A stretch of 64,000 nt of DNA from Candidatus Lumbricidiphila eiseniae (GTDB taxonomy: Bacteria > Actinomycetota > Actinomycetes > Actinomycetales > Microbacteriaceae), in NCBI GenBank assembly GCA_002529645.1, contig NAEP01000028.1, positions 155,488 through 219,487 on the forward strand. Reading direction: 5' to 3'. Both the position numbers and the translations under genes were made by a program. The notes under the pieces are model-generated. The model was not told where the DNA came from and ran no database searches. It saw only the letters and a list, made by a program, of their open reading frames with translations. Positions 44,268 to 52,832 of this stretch are shown one piece after another (positions within the stretch are counted from its first letter, which is position 1; every line of letters begins with the position of its first letter).

Positions 44268-45257
44268 ATGACGACGAAGGTTCTGCTCGACTGCGACACC
44301 GGATGTGACGACACTCTGGCGATCCTGTACGCGGCGCTGCATCCGAACATCGAGCTGGTCGGGATTGGCGCGGTGTGGGGCAATGTCACCGCTGATATCG
44401 CAGCCCGCAACTCGGCGCACACCGTCGCGATGCTCGGGAAAAGTCATATTCCGGTGGCGAAGGGAGCTGAGGGCCCGATCACTGGGCGTCCCGCTGAATT
44501 TGCGTACCACGTGCACGGTGACGACGGCCAGGGCACTGTTGGTGACAAAAAGTTTGTGGCGCGCCTGGCGGCTGAATCGGCGGCGGCGCAGATCGTGCGA
44601 CTCACACGCGCTGACCCGGGGGAGATTGAGCTGATTGCGGTCGGCCCGATGACCAACATTGCGCTGGCCTTGGCGCTGGAGCCGGAATTGCCCAGGCTGG
44701 TGCGTGGGATCACGATTATGGGTGGCGCAGCTCTTGCACCCGGTAATGTCACCCCGGCTGCCGAAGCCAATATTTGGTGCGACCCGGAGGCAGCAGCAGC
44801 GGTGTTCAACGCACCCTGGCGTTTGCGAATGGTTGGTCTAGATGTGACCATGCGTACACTTCTCACCGAAGCTGACCGTCAACAACTTCTTAATAGTGAC
44901 GGATCAATCGCGCGGTATGTTGGTCGAATGCTGGACTTCTATTTTGCATTCTTCACCCAGAATGCGTTCGGGGAACGGTCGTCTTGCATGCATGATGCGC
45001 TCGCGGTAGCGATCGGTGCGGATATTTTGGTCCCGACCCTGGCACCAAAAGTTAGTGTCGTCGTGGACACCAGCGATGGTCCCGCCCGCGGACAAACCAT
45101 TTGCGACCTTCGCGGACAATACAGGGGGTATCCGGAGCAGGACGGTGCACACTGTGAGGTCATCCTTGAGTCTGACCCCGGGTTTGCCCGACACGTTGTG
45201 GCCGCCGTGTGTGCGGCGGGGAATTCTGCGCTCACGGACGGTGTATCGGCGCTATGA
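44268..45257 (+). CDS. Inosine-uridine preferring nucleoside hydrolase family protein
   Basis: A 329-residue N-ribohydrolase. The calcium and ribose site LLDCDTGCDDTLAILYAAL is at residues 6-24. GVGAVWGN, AVGPMTNIALAL near 126, IMGGAALAPGNVTPAAEANIW near 147 (Asn/Glu/Asn ribose contacts) and SSCMHDALAVA near 240 (metal Asp) complete the family signature. It cleaves the N-glycosidic bond of a nucleoside or related N-riboside and releases base and sugar. Its link to enamidase-like and ribose-type transport genes is the basis for my substrate proposal. It overlaps the SDR by four bases. Confidence 0.93.
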   Translation: MTTKVLLDCDTGCDDTLAILYAALHPNIELVGIGAVWGNVTADIAARNSAHTVAMLGKSHIPVAKGAEGPITGRPAEFAYHVHGDDGQGTVGDKKFVARLAAESAAAQIVRLTRADPGEIELIAVGPMTNIALALALEPELPRLVRGITIMGGAALAPGNVTPAAEANIWCDPEAAAAVFNAPWRLRMVGLDVTMRTLLTEADRQQLLNSDGSIARYVGRMLDFYFAFFTQNAFGERSSCMHDALAVAIGADILVPTLAPKVSVVVDTSDGPARGQTICDLRGQYRGYPEQDGAHCEVILESDPGFARHVVAAVCAAGNSALTDGVSAL

Positions 45258-45982
45258 CTCAGACAAGCTTGCCCGGGGTGTCCGGATTGAAAGTTGCCGT
45301 GGTTGGCGGCGCTTCCGGCATCGGTTTGGCGAGCATCGAACTGCTGACAAGAAGTGGGGCATCGACGATATCAATCGATATTGCGAGTTCAGCCGATGTG
45401 GTTGCGGATATCACGGACGCGGATGACTGCGATGCCGCACTCGCCGCGACGCTGGAGAGCTTGGGCGGGTTGGATGCGTTATTCATTGCCGCCGGCGGTG
45501 GCTCTTACGCCTCGATTGAGGACACAACCGCGGCGGTATGGGAACACACAATCGCGTTGAATATGGTTGCGGCCGGGTTATTGACACGGGCGGCGCTCCC
45601 GGCACTGCGCGAGTCGAAGCGTGGATCAATTGTGGTGACCGCATCGGCGGCCGGTCGGCAGGGTTATGGACTCTTCACGGCATATTCATCGGCGAAGGCT
45701 GGTTTGGTGCACTGGTCCCGGTCGGCGGCGCGCGAGCTGGGGCCCCAGCAAATTCGGGTGAACTGTGTGTCTCCGGGCCCCATCGATACCCCTCTGCTGC
45801 GGGCGGGTGGTCCCGAGGGAATTGACCCGGCAGACTGGCAGGTCACCGTGGCTCGTCGCACGTGCTTGGGTCGGGTGGGCACTGCCGAAGAGGTAGCACA
45901 GGTGGCGGTGTTTTTGATGTCTGACCTCGCGTCGTATGTGACGGGCACTGTCATTGAGGTCGATGGCGGGGAGACCGCGTAA
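45254..45982 (+). CDS. Short-chain dehydrogenase/reductase
   Basis: A 242-residue classical SDR from the ATG at 45254. The cofactor motif GGASGIGLAS is near residue 18, the catalytic Ser lies in VVTASAAG near 133 and Y-x-x-x-K in YSSAKAGLV near 149. The GPIDTPLLRAGG loop and VDGGETA end are also standard. It oxidises or reduces an intermediate of the pathway, with NAD(P). It is coupled to the nucleoside hydrolase by an ATGA overlap. Confidence 0.92.
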   Translation: MTQTSLPGVSGLKVAVVGGASGIGLASIELLTRSGASTISIDIASSADVVADITDADDCDAALAATLESLGGLDALFIAAGGGSYASIEDTTAAVWEHTIALNMVAAGLLTRAALPALRESKRGSIVVTASAAGRQGYGLFTAYSSAKAGLVHWSRSAARELGPQQIRVNCVSPGPIDTPLLRAGGPEGIDPADWQVTVARRTCLGRVGTAEEVAQVAVFLMSDLASYVTGTVIEVDGGETA

Positions 45983-45984
45983 TG

Positions 45985-46072
45985 GCCCGGTCGATGCGAC
46001 GCCGGATGAATGACACCAGGGTGCGCCCGAGGCATCCACAACAAGCCCGGTCACTGCCTCGTCGGATGAATA
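45985..46072. repeat. 28-bp repeat pair with 32-bp spacer after an SDR gene
   Basis: GCCCGGTC..TGC..CG.CGGATGAAT occurs at 45985-46012 and 46045-46072 (period 60), with about 22 of 28 positions identical. The copy ends in CGGATGAAT, reminiscent of the GGATGAA end of the repeat at 40811. It fills most of the 106-base gap between the SDR and CoA-transferase genes. Confidence 0.65.
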
Positions 46073-46088
46073 CTCGGGCAGACTCGTC

Positions 46089-47279
46089 ATGACGGGACTG
46101 CGGCAGTGCCCGCTGGCGGGCGTGTTGGTGGCCGATTTTTCGCGCATCTTGGCCGGCCCCTACGCAACCATGTCGCTCGCTGACCTGGGCGCCCGTGTCG
46201 TGAAAGTAGAAAGGCCCGAGGTCGGGGATGACACGAGGGCGTGGGCACCGCCTCGATCTGCGACCGGATCCACCTACTTCGACAGTGTGAATCGCAACAA
46301 GCAATCACTGGCACTTGATTTGACCGACGCTGCGGATCGCCGACTTGCTGCTGAGCTTGTGCAGCGCGCCGATGTCGTGATCGAGAACTTTCGGCCCGGG
46401 ACGATGGAGCGCTACGGTCTCGGTTACCAGGAAGTTCGGGAAGCGAACCCGGGAGTAATCTATGCCTCGATTACCGGCTTCGGAAGCGGTGCGGGTGCGG
46501 ACTACCTCGGGTATGACTTCCTGGTGCAGGCGGTCGGCGGTTTGATGAGCGTGTCGGGATCGGCAGACGGACCGCCAACCAAGGCCGGGGTGGCTCTGGT
46601 TGATGTATTAACCGGCAAGGATGCTGAGATCGGCATCCTTGCCGCCCTGTTTGCTCGTCAGCACACCGGAGAGGGAGCTCGGATTGAGGTGAACCTGTTG
46701 TCAAGCTTGCAGGCAGCTCTTGTGAATCAGGCACAGGCATACCTGGGCGCGGGGGTCGTGGCATCCCGGATGGGGAACGCGCATCCGTCGATTGCTCCGT
46801 ATCAGTTGCTAGAGTGCGCCGACCATCCCCTGGCGATTGCGTGTGGAAATGACGGTCAGTTTGGCGCCCTCGCTCGGGAGATCGGGCTGCCGGAGCTCAC
46901 CACTGACAGCCGCTTTGCCACAAACGCTGCTCGGGTGGCTAACCGCACGGCCCTGGTGCATATTTTGGAGGCGGCACTCGCGCTAGACACGGCGCAGTCC
47001 TGGACGAGGCGGTTGGTGAAGGTTCACGTCCCGGCAGGACCGGTGGCGACCATTGATGAGGGAATCAGGTTCGCGCAGTCGCTGGGCCTGAGCCCGACGA
47101 TGAGCGTTCACGATTCGGCCGGCAATCCGGTCGCGTCTCAGATCCGTTCACCAATCACCTGGTTACCCGCGTTTGAACCGCCGTCGTCAGCTCCGCCGCA
47201 GCTTGGCGAGCACAGTGAGGCGCTCCGCGCGTGGCTTTCAGATGATCAACAGGCTCGTGTCAACAGGTTGCCCGAGTGA
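46089..47279 (+). CDS. CaiB/BaiF-type (family III) CoA-transferase
   Basis: A 396-residue enzyme that moves CoA between carboxylates. Motifs are PLAGVLVADFSRILAGPYAT at residues 9-28, KVERPEVGDDTRAW, NRNKQSLALDL near 74, IENFRPGTMERYGLGY near 104 and LVDVLTGKDAEIGILAALFA near 169, which contains the catalytic Asp. Beside a glutaryl-CoA-dehydrogenase-like gene, it resembles the succinyl-CoA:glutarate CoA-transferase arrangement. The stop codon is part of the first copy of a three-copy repeat. Confidence 0.93.
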   Translation: MTGLRQCPLAGVLVADFSRILAGPYATMSLADLGARVVKVERPEVGDDTRAWAPPRSATGSTYFDSVNRNKQSLALDLTDAADRRLAAELVQRADVVIENFRPGTMERYGLGYQEVREANPGVIYASITGFGSGAGADYLGYDFLVQAVGGLMSVSGSADGPPTKAGVALVDVLTGKDAEIGILAALFARQHTGEGARIEVNLLSSLQAALVNQAQAYLGAGVVASRMGNAHPSIAPYQLLECADHPLAIACGNDGQFGALAREIGLPELTTDSRFATNAARVANRTALVHILEAALALDTAQSWTRRLVKVHVPAGPVATIDEGIRFAQSLGLSPTMSVHDSAGNPVASQIRSPITWLPAFEPPSSAPPQLGEHSEALRAWLSDDQQARVNRLPE

Positions 47280-47426
47280 GAGCTCCGTGCGTGATTGTCA
47301 TCAGGAACAAGATTCGCAAATTTCCTGCACCATCGATCGAGAGCTCCGTGCGTGATTGTCATCAGGGCCGACAGGCGTTCGTGGTGCATCCCGCGAGTGA
47401 GGGCTCCGTGCGTGGCCGTCACCCTA
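47278..47426. repeat. Three-copy 28-bp repeat with 33- and 32-bp spacers
   Basis: Copies 47278-47305 and 47339-47366 are identical over all 28 bases (GAGAGCTCCGTGCGTGATTG then TCATCAGG), and differ immediately outside. The spacer is 33 bases. A third, degenerate copy starts at 47399 (GAGGGCTCCGTGCGTGGCCG). The first copy begins inside the stop codon of the CoA-transferase gene. This is the cleanest case of the 28/33 pattern in the window. Confidence 0.88.
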
Positions 47427-47499
47427 ATTTGATCTGTAAAACAACAAACACCATCGCGACTGTCCGGTCGGAGTTGGGATTGGCAAAAGTAGGGAAAAA

Positions 47500-48660
47500 A
47501 TGGATACTGTGACAAATCTGCTCGACCTCGATTCGCTGCTCACCGAGCAGGAATTGGCCCTGCGAACGAAGGTGCGAACCTTCGTTGACACCGCGATTAG
47601 ACCGCACATCGCCTCCTGGTACGCGGACGCGGTTTTCCCGACCGACATCGTGCCTGAGATGGCGAGGTTGGGCCTGTTGGGCATGCATTTGACAGGTTAC
47701 GGCTGCGCCGGCAGGAGTGCGGTGGAGTACGGGATCGCCGCCCTGGAGTTGGAGGCCGGCGATTCCGGTCTTCGCACCTTCGTGAGCGTGCAGGGTTCAC
47801 TCGCAATGAGCGCCATCCATAAGCACGGTTCGGAGGCGCAGAAACGTGAGTGGCTGCCCCGGATGGCGGCGGGTGAGGTGATTGGATGCTTCGGCCTGAC
47901 CGAGCCCAGTGCTGGTTCTGACCCGGCTTCGATGACCACTTTCGCGACTCGGGACGGCGACGACTGGGTATTACAGGGGGCGAAGCGATGGATCGGTCTC
48001 GCGTCAATCGCGGATGTCGCCATCATCTGGGCGCAAAGCAGCGAGGGCATCCGCGGTTTTATCGTTCCGACAGATACCCCCGGTTTCTCGGCGCACGTGA
48101 TCGAACCGAAACTGTCAATGCGGGCATCCATCCAGTGTGATATTCACCTGGACGGGGTACGCCTCCCAGATTCTGCCCGCCTTCCGGCCGCGGTTAGTTT
48201 GCGCGCGCCGTTTGAGTGCCTCAACGAGGCGCGTTATGGGATCGTGTGGGGTGTCATGGGTGCCGCACGGGACAGTTACGAGGCTGCCGTTAAGTATGCC
48301 GCTGAGCGGGTGGCGTTCGGCTCGGCGCTCAACACCCGTCAGCTGACCCAGGAGAAGCTTGTGGAGATGGCCGTTGAACTGGAGAAGGGGATGATGTTGG
48401 CGTTGCACCTTGGCCGCATGAAGGACGCCGGTCGGCTGGCACCGCATCAGATTTCGATCGGCAAGCTCAATAACTGTCGGGAGGCGATCACGATCTGTCA
48501 CACGGCCCGCACCCTTCTTGGCGGCAACGGCATCACCCTGGACTATTCACCGTTCCGGCACGCGAGCAACCTGGAGAGCGTTCGGACGTATGAGGGCACC
48601 GATGAGATCCATCTCCTGACTATCGGACGGTGGATTACCGGAGTCGCTGCATTCAATTGA
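47500..48660 (+). CDS. Acyl-CoA dehydrogenase, glutaryl-CoA-dehydrogenase-like
   Basis: A 386-residue FAD enzyme. Close family features are YGCAGRSAVEYGIAALELEA near residue 66, GCFGLTEPSAGSDPASM near 130 (flavin binding), GAKRWIGLASIADVAIIWAQ near 158 and RTYEGTDEIHLLTIGRWITG near 359. The Glu in YEGTDE is the catalytic base. Glutaryl-CoA dehydrogenases oxidise and decarboxylate glutaryl-CoA to crotonyl-CoA. With the CaiB-type transferase upstream, a glutarate or substituted glutarate is a plausible intermediate, but a different short acyl-CoA cannot be excluded. Confidence 0.9.
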   Translation: MDTVTNLLDLDSLLTEQELALRTKVRTFVDTAIRPHIASWYADAVFPTDIVPEMARLGLLGMHLTGYGCAGRSAVEYGIAALELEAGDSGLRTFVSVQGSLAMSAIHKHGSEAQKREWLPRMAAGEVIGCFGLTEPSAGSDPASMTTFATRDGDDWVLQGAKRWIGLASIADVAIIWAQSSEGIRGFIVPTDTPGFSAHVIEPKLSMRASIQCDIHLDGVRLPDSARLPAAVSLRAPFECLNEARYGIVWGVMGAARDSYEAAVKYAAERVAFGSALNTRQLTQEKLVEMAVELEKGMMLALHLGRMKDAGRLAPHQISIGKLNNCREAITICHTARTLLGGNGITLDYSPFRHASNLESVRTYEGTDEIHLLTIGRWITGVAAFN

Positions 48661-48671
48661 CGGCGATGTAT

Positions 48672-48709
48672 CCCTATTTGTTGCAATACACAACGAATAG
48701 GGATACCCT
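48672..48709 (+). promoter_or_regulatory. 31-bp palindromic operator over a promoter (ribose-type ABC operon)
   Basis: The operator (48672-48702) has outer arms CCCTATTTGTTG and CAACGAATAGGG. It covers -35 TTGCAA (48681-48686) and the 17-base spacer before -10 TACCCT (48704-48709). Length, phase and the TATTTGTTG/CAACGAATA half-sites are the same as at 41226. The ABC gene starts at 48763. The two operons are therefore probably controlled by one regulator. Confidence 0.85.
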
Positions 48710-48762
48710 GATGACAACACACGCTCCTGGGTGAGTGTGACGTTCTCAATCAGGAGGACCGG

Positions 48763-49620
48763 ATGACTGAAGCAGGCTCGACGATACGCGCACGTGTTCC
48801 AGTAATAGATCGCCAGGGAGCCCGGAGCGACAAGGCAGCCGAACATTCCGAGTACGTGTTTCGTGCTCGGAGCCTGACCAAAACCTTCGGGCACGTGAAG
48901 GCAATAACGGATGTCTCCATTGACCTAAAGCGCGGCGAAGTGCTCGCACTGTTCGGGGACAACGGTGCCGGAAAATCTACCGTCACCAAGATGCTCTGCG
49001 GGGTCTACACACCGGACTCCGGTGAGATTGAGATCAACGGCACAACCGTTGCGATGCGCTCCACCCGAGATGCGGAACGTCACGGCGTCACCGTTGTGCA
49101 CCAGGATCTCGCCCTGGCACCGCACCTGAGCGTTCTCGAAAACATGTTTCTTGGCCACGAAATTCTGCGCCGAGGCATCCTCGGATCATTCGGAGTGCTG
49201 TCACGCTCCGACATGGCAACCCGCAGCAACGAAGCCCTGCAACGGCTCTCGATCACACTGCCTTCGCTCTCGGTCGCGGTTCAGAATCTGTCCGGCGGAC
49301 AACGCCAGGCGGTGGCAGTGGCACGGGCGAGCATGTGGTCTCGGTCCGGAATTCTGATGGATGAGCCGACCGCCGCGCTCGGCACGATCCAGAGCGATAT
49401 CGTCTGCACGCTGATTCGCGACACCGCGAACTCGGGGGCCGGAGTCATGGTCATTTCACACGACATCCCGCGCATCCTTGAGATCGCCGACCGGATCGTT
49501 GTGCTTCGACACGGTGGCGTGGCCCTGAACGAACCCGTTGGAGGTCTCCAGCGCCGCGATATCGTCGCCGCGATGGTAGGACTTTCGACGAATACCGCGG
49601 GTGAGGGGGAAAAAAAGTGA
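48763..49620 (+). CDS. Sugar ABC importer ATP-binding protein, single-domain RbsA type
   Basis: A 285-residue ATPase of the ribose/xylose importer family. The ATG at 48763 follows AGGAGGACCGG. Walker A is FGDNGAGKST near residue 65, the Q-loop is VVHQDLALAPHLSVLENMFL near 107, the signature is NLSGGQRQAVAVARA near 173 and Walker B is GILMDEPTAALG near 197. Many RbsA proteins have two ABC domains in about 500 residues; this one has one, as in FrcA-like systems, so it would work as a homodimer. It overlaps the permease gene by four bases. Confidence 0.92.
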   Translation: MTEAGSTIRARVPVIDRQGARSDKAAEHSEYVFRARSLTKTFGHVKAITDVSIDLKRGEVLALFGDNGAGKSTVTKMLCGVYTPDSGEIEINGTTVAMRSTRDAERHGVTVVHQDLALAPHLSVLENMFLGHEILRRGILGSFGVLSRSDMATRSNEALQRLSITLPSLSVAVQNLSGGQRQAVAVARASMWSRSGILMDEPTAALGTIQSDIVCTLIRDTANSGAGVMVISHDIPRILEIADRIVVLRHGGVALNEPVGGLQRRDIVAAMVGLSTNTAGEGEKK

Positions 49621-50660
49621 TCGCCTCAGTAGCAGCACCGCAGGACCCCGAATCTCGTCTGCCCGCGAGGGGTTCGTTCTTCCGGCGAATGCTGGTGCAT
49701 AACGTTTTCTGGGTTTTTGCGGTCAACACAATCCTCATTATTGTTTTCACGATTCTCTCGCGGAACAACACCTTCTTCAGCCCAGACAACATCCGCAACC
49801 TCATGGCTGACAGTGCCACCGCGCTGCTGTTGGGAATCGCAATTGCCTTCCTTTTGGGTGCTGGTGAGTTCGATATCTCGCTCGGTGCGAACCTGATTCT
49901 CTCCTCGGTGGTGGCGGGTAAGGTTTCTGTCGCGCTGCAGAACCAGGAGCTCTTCGTCATTGTTATTTCCTCACTCTCCGTGGCAATTGTGACCGGCATG
50001 ATTGTGGGCCTATTCAACGGCCTGGTTGTCACTCATCTCAGGGTGAATTCGCTTATCGCAACGCTTGCGAGCCTCGGGATTTTCACCGGGCTCGCCGACA
50101 TCGTGTCAAACGGCACGGATGTCACCGGCATCCCGCAAACCCTTCAGGATGGTTTTGGATTGCTCAGGGTAGTTGGCATGCCCGTGCCGTTCTTGGTGTC
50201 GATCGTGTTGTGGGTCATCGCGTGGTTATTCCTGAAGTACACCCGGTTTGGGCTGCACGTGCTGGCGATGGGTTCCTCCCGCACCGCGGCTGACCGAGCT
50301 GGGCTGAAGACCGGGAACAAGATCACCCGGCTCTTCGTGGTCTGCGGCGCTCTCGCCGGTGTCGCAGGGTTTCTCGACATCACCCGGTTCGCGGCCACGA
50401 ATATAGCCGGACACACTCAAGATTCGCTCGCCGCCATCACCGCGGCCGTTATCGGTGGGTCACTCCTGGCCGGTGGCGTGGTCTCAATTGTGGGACTTCT
50501 CGGGGGCGTCATCCTGGCGGTCATTCTTGCCAATGGGCTCATCGTTATTGGTGTGCCCTCCTACTACCAGCTCGTCGTCGTCGGGGTCATCCTAATCATT
50601 GCCGTGTGGCTCGATCAGCTGAAGAAGACGGAGAAGAGCATAAAAATGTTCGCCAGATGA
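49617..50660 (+). CDS. Sugar ABC importer permease, RbsC type
   Basis: A 347-residue membrane protein with eight to ten hydrophobic segments, starting GTG at 49617. The family signatures are LLLGIAIAFLLGAGEFDISLGAN near residue 78, GLFNGLVVTHLRVNSLIATLA near 131, and the ATPase-contact region MGSSRTAADRAGLKTGNKI near 218. It forms the pore of the ribose-type importer. Confidence 0.93.
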   Translation: MIASVAAPQDPESRLPARGSFFRRMLVHNVFWVFAVNTILIIVFTILSRNNTFFSPDNIRNLMADSATALLLGIAIAFLLGAGEFDISLGANLILSSVVAGKVSVALQNQELFVIVISSLSVAIVTGMIVGLFNGLVVTHLRVNSLIATLASLGIFTGLADIVSNGTDVTGIPQTLQDGFGLLRVVGMPVPFLVSIVLWVIAWLFLKYTRFGLHVLAMGSSRTAADRAGLKTGNKITRLFVVCGALAGVAGFLDITRFAATNIAGHTQDSLAAITAAVIGGSLLAGGVVSIVGLLGGVILAVILANGLIVIGVPSYYQLVVVGVILIIAVWLDQLKKTEKSIKMFAR

Positions 50661-50692
50661 CGAGAAATTCGCACAGACAAGAAATTCGCACG
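50659..50692 (+). repeat. 17-bp tandem duplication at a gene end
   Basis: GACGAGAAATTCGCACA and GACAAGAAATTCGCACG lie end to end (50659-50675, 50676-50692). The first overlaps the stop codon of the permease gene. It is another small duplication at a 3' gene boundary. Confidence 0.85.
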
Positions 50693-50769
50693 TAAGCATC
50701 ATCACAACAACCGTGTATCACCAAGAGAACGCAGTAACGAGAACACCACACACACGAAGGGGTAATGCG

Positions 50770-51834
50770 ATGAATTCACCAAAATCCACACAGTTACCAA
50801 TGAACAAGCGACGCTTCCGCAGGGTTGCGATCGGTGTCGTTGCCCTCGCCGCAACGGTCGGCCTGATGGCTGCGTGCAGCAGCAACGGTGGTTCGAGCAC
50901 AGGCAACGGCACCACCGCTCCGACCAGGTACAGCATCATCTACATCGCTGCGCTTATCAATGACTCGTTCTTTGTGACGCAGCGTTGTGGTGCACAGGAT
51001 GCCGCTAAACAACTGGGTGTTGACCTCAAGTTTCAGGGCCCCACAACCAATGACCCGGCCGGTGAAATCAAGGCGTTTGCCGCCGCCGCAGCGACCAACC
51101 CGGACGGCATGATCGTTGCCCCGTTCACCAACAGCGGATTCGGTGGCACGGTGCGCCCACTCATGGCGAAGGGTATTCCGGTTATCGCGACCGGTCAGAC
51201 CCTGGAGCCAGCCGACGCGATGGCGACCTACATCACCAACTACCTCGATTCGGCAAAGCCGCTCGTCAAGATTATCGGGGATATTTCCGGTGGTAAGGGA
51301 ACGATTGGTCTGATCGCTTCTGACACCGGTAACAAGACCGACAGCGACCGCTACACGCAGTTGGTACCCGCGCTGAAGTCCGGGTATCCGGACCTGAAGA
51401 TTCTTGATCCGCAGTATGTGGGTAACGACACCGCAAAGTCGGCTGCCGCTGCCGCTGCCCTGATCCAGGGCAACCCGGACCTGTCGGTTATCTACGCGAC
51501 GAGTGGACCGGAGGCCGTTGGTGCGGCCTCTGCCATCAAGGCTGCCGGTGTGGGTGCCCGGGTCAAGCTGGTGTCGTTTGACTCCAGTCCAGACCAGATC
51601 ACCCTGCTGCGCAACAACCAGCTCGCCGCAACGGTTGGTCAGTCACCGTACAAGGCAGCAAACCTGGCCGTCAACAATATCGTGACCTACCTGAACGCTC
51701 ACAAGGGTTCTCAGGCTCCGGTTCCGGCGTCGGCGGAGATCACCGCTACCCCGTCCATGCTGCTGACCCCTGACAATGTCTCCAGCGCAGAAGGTCAGGC
51801 CTACCAGTACATGACCGCGTGTGCGGGCGACTAA
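50770..51834 (+). CDS. Periplasmic-binding-protein-like lipoprotein of the sugar ABC importer
   Basis: A 354-residue family-1-type (RbsB-like) substrate receptor. The ATG at 50770 follows GAAGGGG. The signal peptide RRVAIGVVALAATVGLMAAC ends in a lipobox (LMAAC). The fold is clear: IIYIAALINDSFFVTQRCGA near residue 55, PDGMIVAPFTNSGFGG near 107, KGIPVIATG near 130, GNPDLSVIYATSGPEAVGAA near 231 and VKLVSFDSSPDQITLLRNNQ near 261. Such proteins bind pentoses, hexoses, nucleosides or cyclitols. It completes the importer. Confidence 0.92.
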   Translation: MNSPKSTQLPMNKRRFRRVAIGVVALAATVGLMAACSSNGGSSTGNGTTAPTRYSIIYIAALINDSFFVTQRCGAQDAAKQLGVDLKFQGPTTNDPAGEIKAFAAAAATNPDGMIVAPFTNSGFGGTVRPLMAKGIPVIATGQTLEPADAMATYITNYLDSAKPLVKIIGDISGGKGTIGLIASDTGNKTDSDRYTQLVPALKSGYPDLKILDPQYVGNDTAKSAAAAAALIQGNPDLSVIYATSGPEAVGAASAIKAAGVGARVKLVSFDSSPDQITLLRNNQLAATVGQSPYKAANLAVNNIVTYLNAHKGSQAPVPASAEITATPSMLLTPDNVSSAEGQAYQYMTACAGD

Positions 51835-51874
51835 TAACACGCGCGGACACGCATGTTCAGACGGGAGATCACCG

Positions 51875-52792
51875 GTGACTAATCCACAGGAATTTACGTT
51901 CGGCTACCACCTGAACACGTGGGACCTGGGCGGCCTCTCGCTCGATGAAGGGCTAGAGATCATTCGGCGAAACGGATTTGACTACGTGGAGGCGCTCGCC
52001 CGGGATGAATTCTCACACGATTTCGCTCGTCGCTTCATGGGGACCGGTTTTCAGCCGGTCCCCATGGGGAGCTCGGATATCACATTTCTTAGCCGCATTG
52101 AATTGTTCTCCACCGCGGCCGCACGCGGGCTGAAGCTCAGCTCGCTCTATTGCAATCGTGAGTTTATTAACCCGTTGACCTGGGAAAAAGAACTCGCAAC
52201 CCTCGGCGCGATTACTCGTCTTCTTCACGGCTTTAACGCACCGGGAATCGTCTTGGGCGGCGGTCCGCCCGCAGCGCCCGGCACCGATCACAGTCACGAC
52301 ACGTATGTCCGCTTTGCCGCTGCCCTGACCCGTGTCGCGGAGCGCGCTGATGCTCTCGGAATGTGGGCCGCATACCACCCTCACATCGACACCTTCGTTG
52401 AAACCCGCGAGCAACTTGACCGTGTGATGAACGAACTCGACGCAGGTGCAGCCGGTCTCTGTATCGATACCGCACACCTCACCCTCGCTGGCAGCGATGC
52501 TGTCGCCGCAATTCGAGACTACGCCTCCGCGATCAAGTACGTGCACTTTAAGGATGTCGCGAGCTGCAGCATCACCGGACCGGATCGCTACACCGCCTTT
52601 CGCTCACTGGGCGAGGGGGTCGTTGACATCGCTGGTGCTGCCGCGCAACTGCGTGCCAATAACTACCGTGGACTTGTCATCATTGAGCTTGACACCACGG
52701 AGCAGGAGCCCGAGGAGGCACTGCGGGCTTCCGTGGCATACATCAAGAATCTCGGCCTGGAACTTCGGCCGACAGCGGCGGCCCGGTTGTGA
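51875..52792 (+). CDS. Sugar phosphate isomerase/epimerase-family protein
   Basis: A 305-residue TIM-barrel enzyme from the GTG at 51875 (VTNPQEFTFGYHLNTWDLGG). The metal ligands fit YHPHIDTFVETREQLD (His/Glu), LCIDTAHLTLAGSD near 204 (Asp/His), KYVHFKDV near 231 and IIELDTTEQEPEEAL near 282. Inosose dehydratase and hydroxypyruvate isomerase are examples of the fold. It follows the importer and is distinct from the isomerase at 39668. The substrate is unknown. Confidence 0.88.
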   Translation: MTNPQEFTFGYHLNTWDLGGLSLDEGLEIIRRNGFDYVEALARDEFSHDFARRFMGTGFQPVPMGSSDITFLSRIELFSTAAARGLKLSSLYCNREFINPLTWEKELATLGAITRLLHGFNAPGIVLGGGPPAAPGTDHSHDTYVRFAAALTRVAERADALGMWAAYHPHIDTFVETREQLDRVMNELDAGAAGLCIDTAHLTLAGSDAVAAIRDYASAIKYVHFKDVASCSITGPDRYTAFRSLGEGVVDIAGAAAQLRANNYRGLVIIELDTTEQEPEEALRASVAYIKNLGLELRPTAAARL

Positions 52793-52832
52793 TGTCTGTC
52801 CAAGACACAATCTTGACTAAGGAGCCAAGGAA

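Noticed and set aside
42894..44516. Minus-strand open frame of 540 codons across the enamidase-like gene
   Set aside because: It spans two plus-strand genes with firm motifs and shows no domain of its own.
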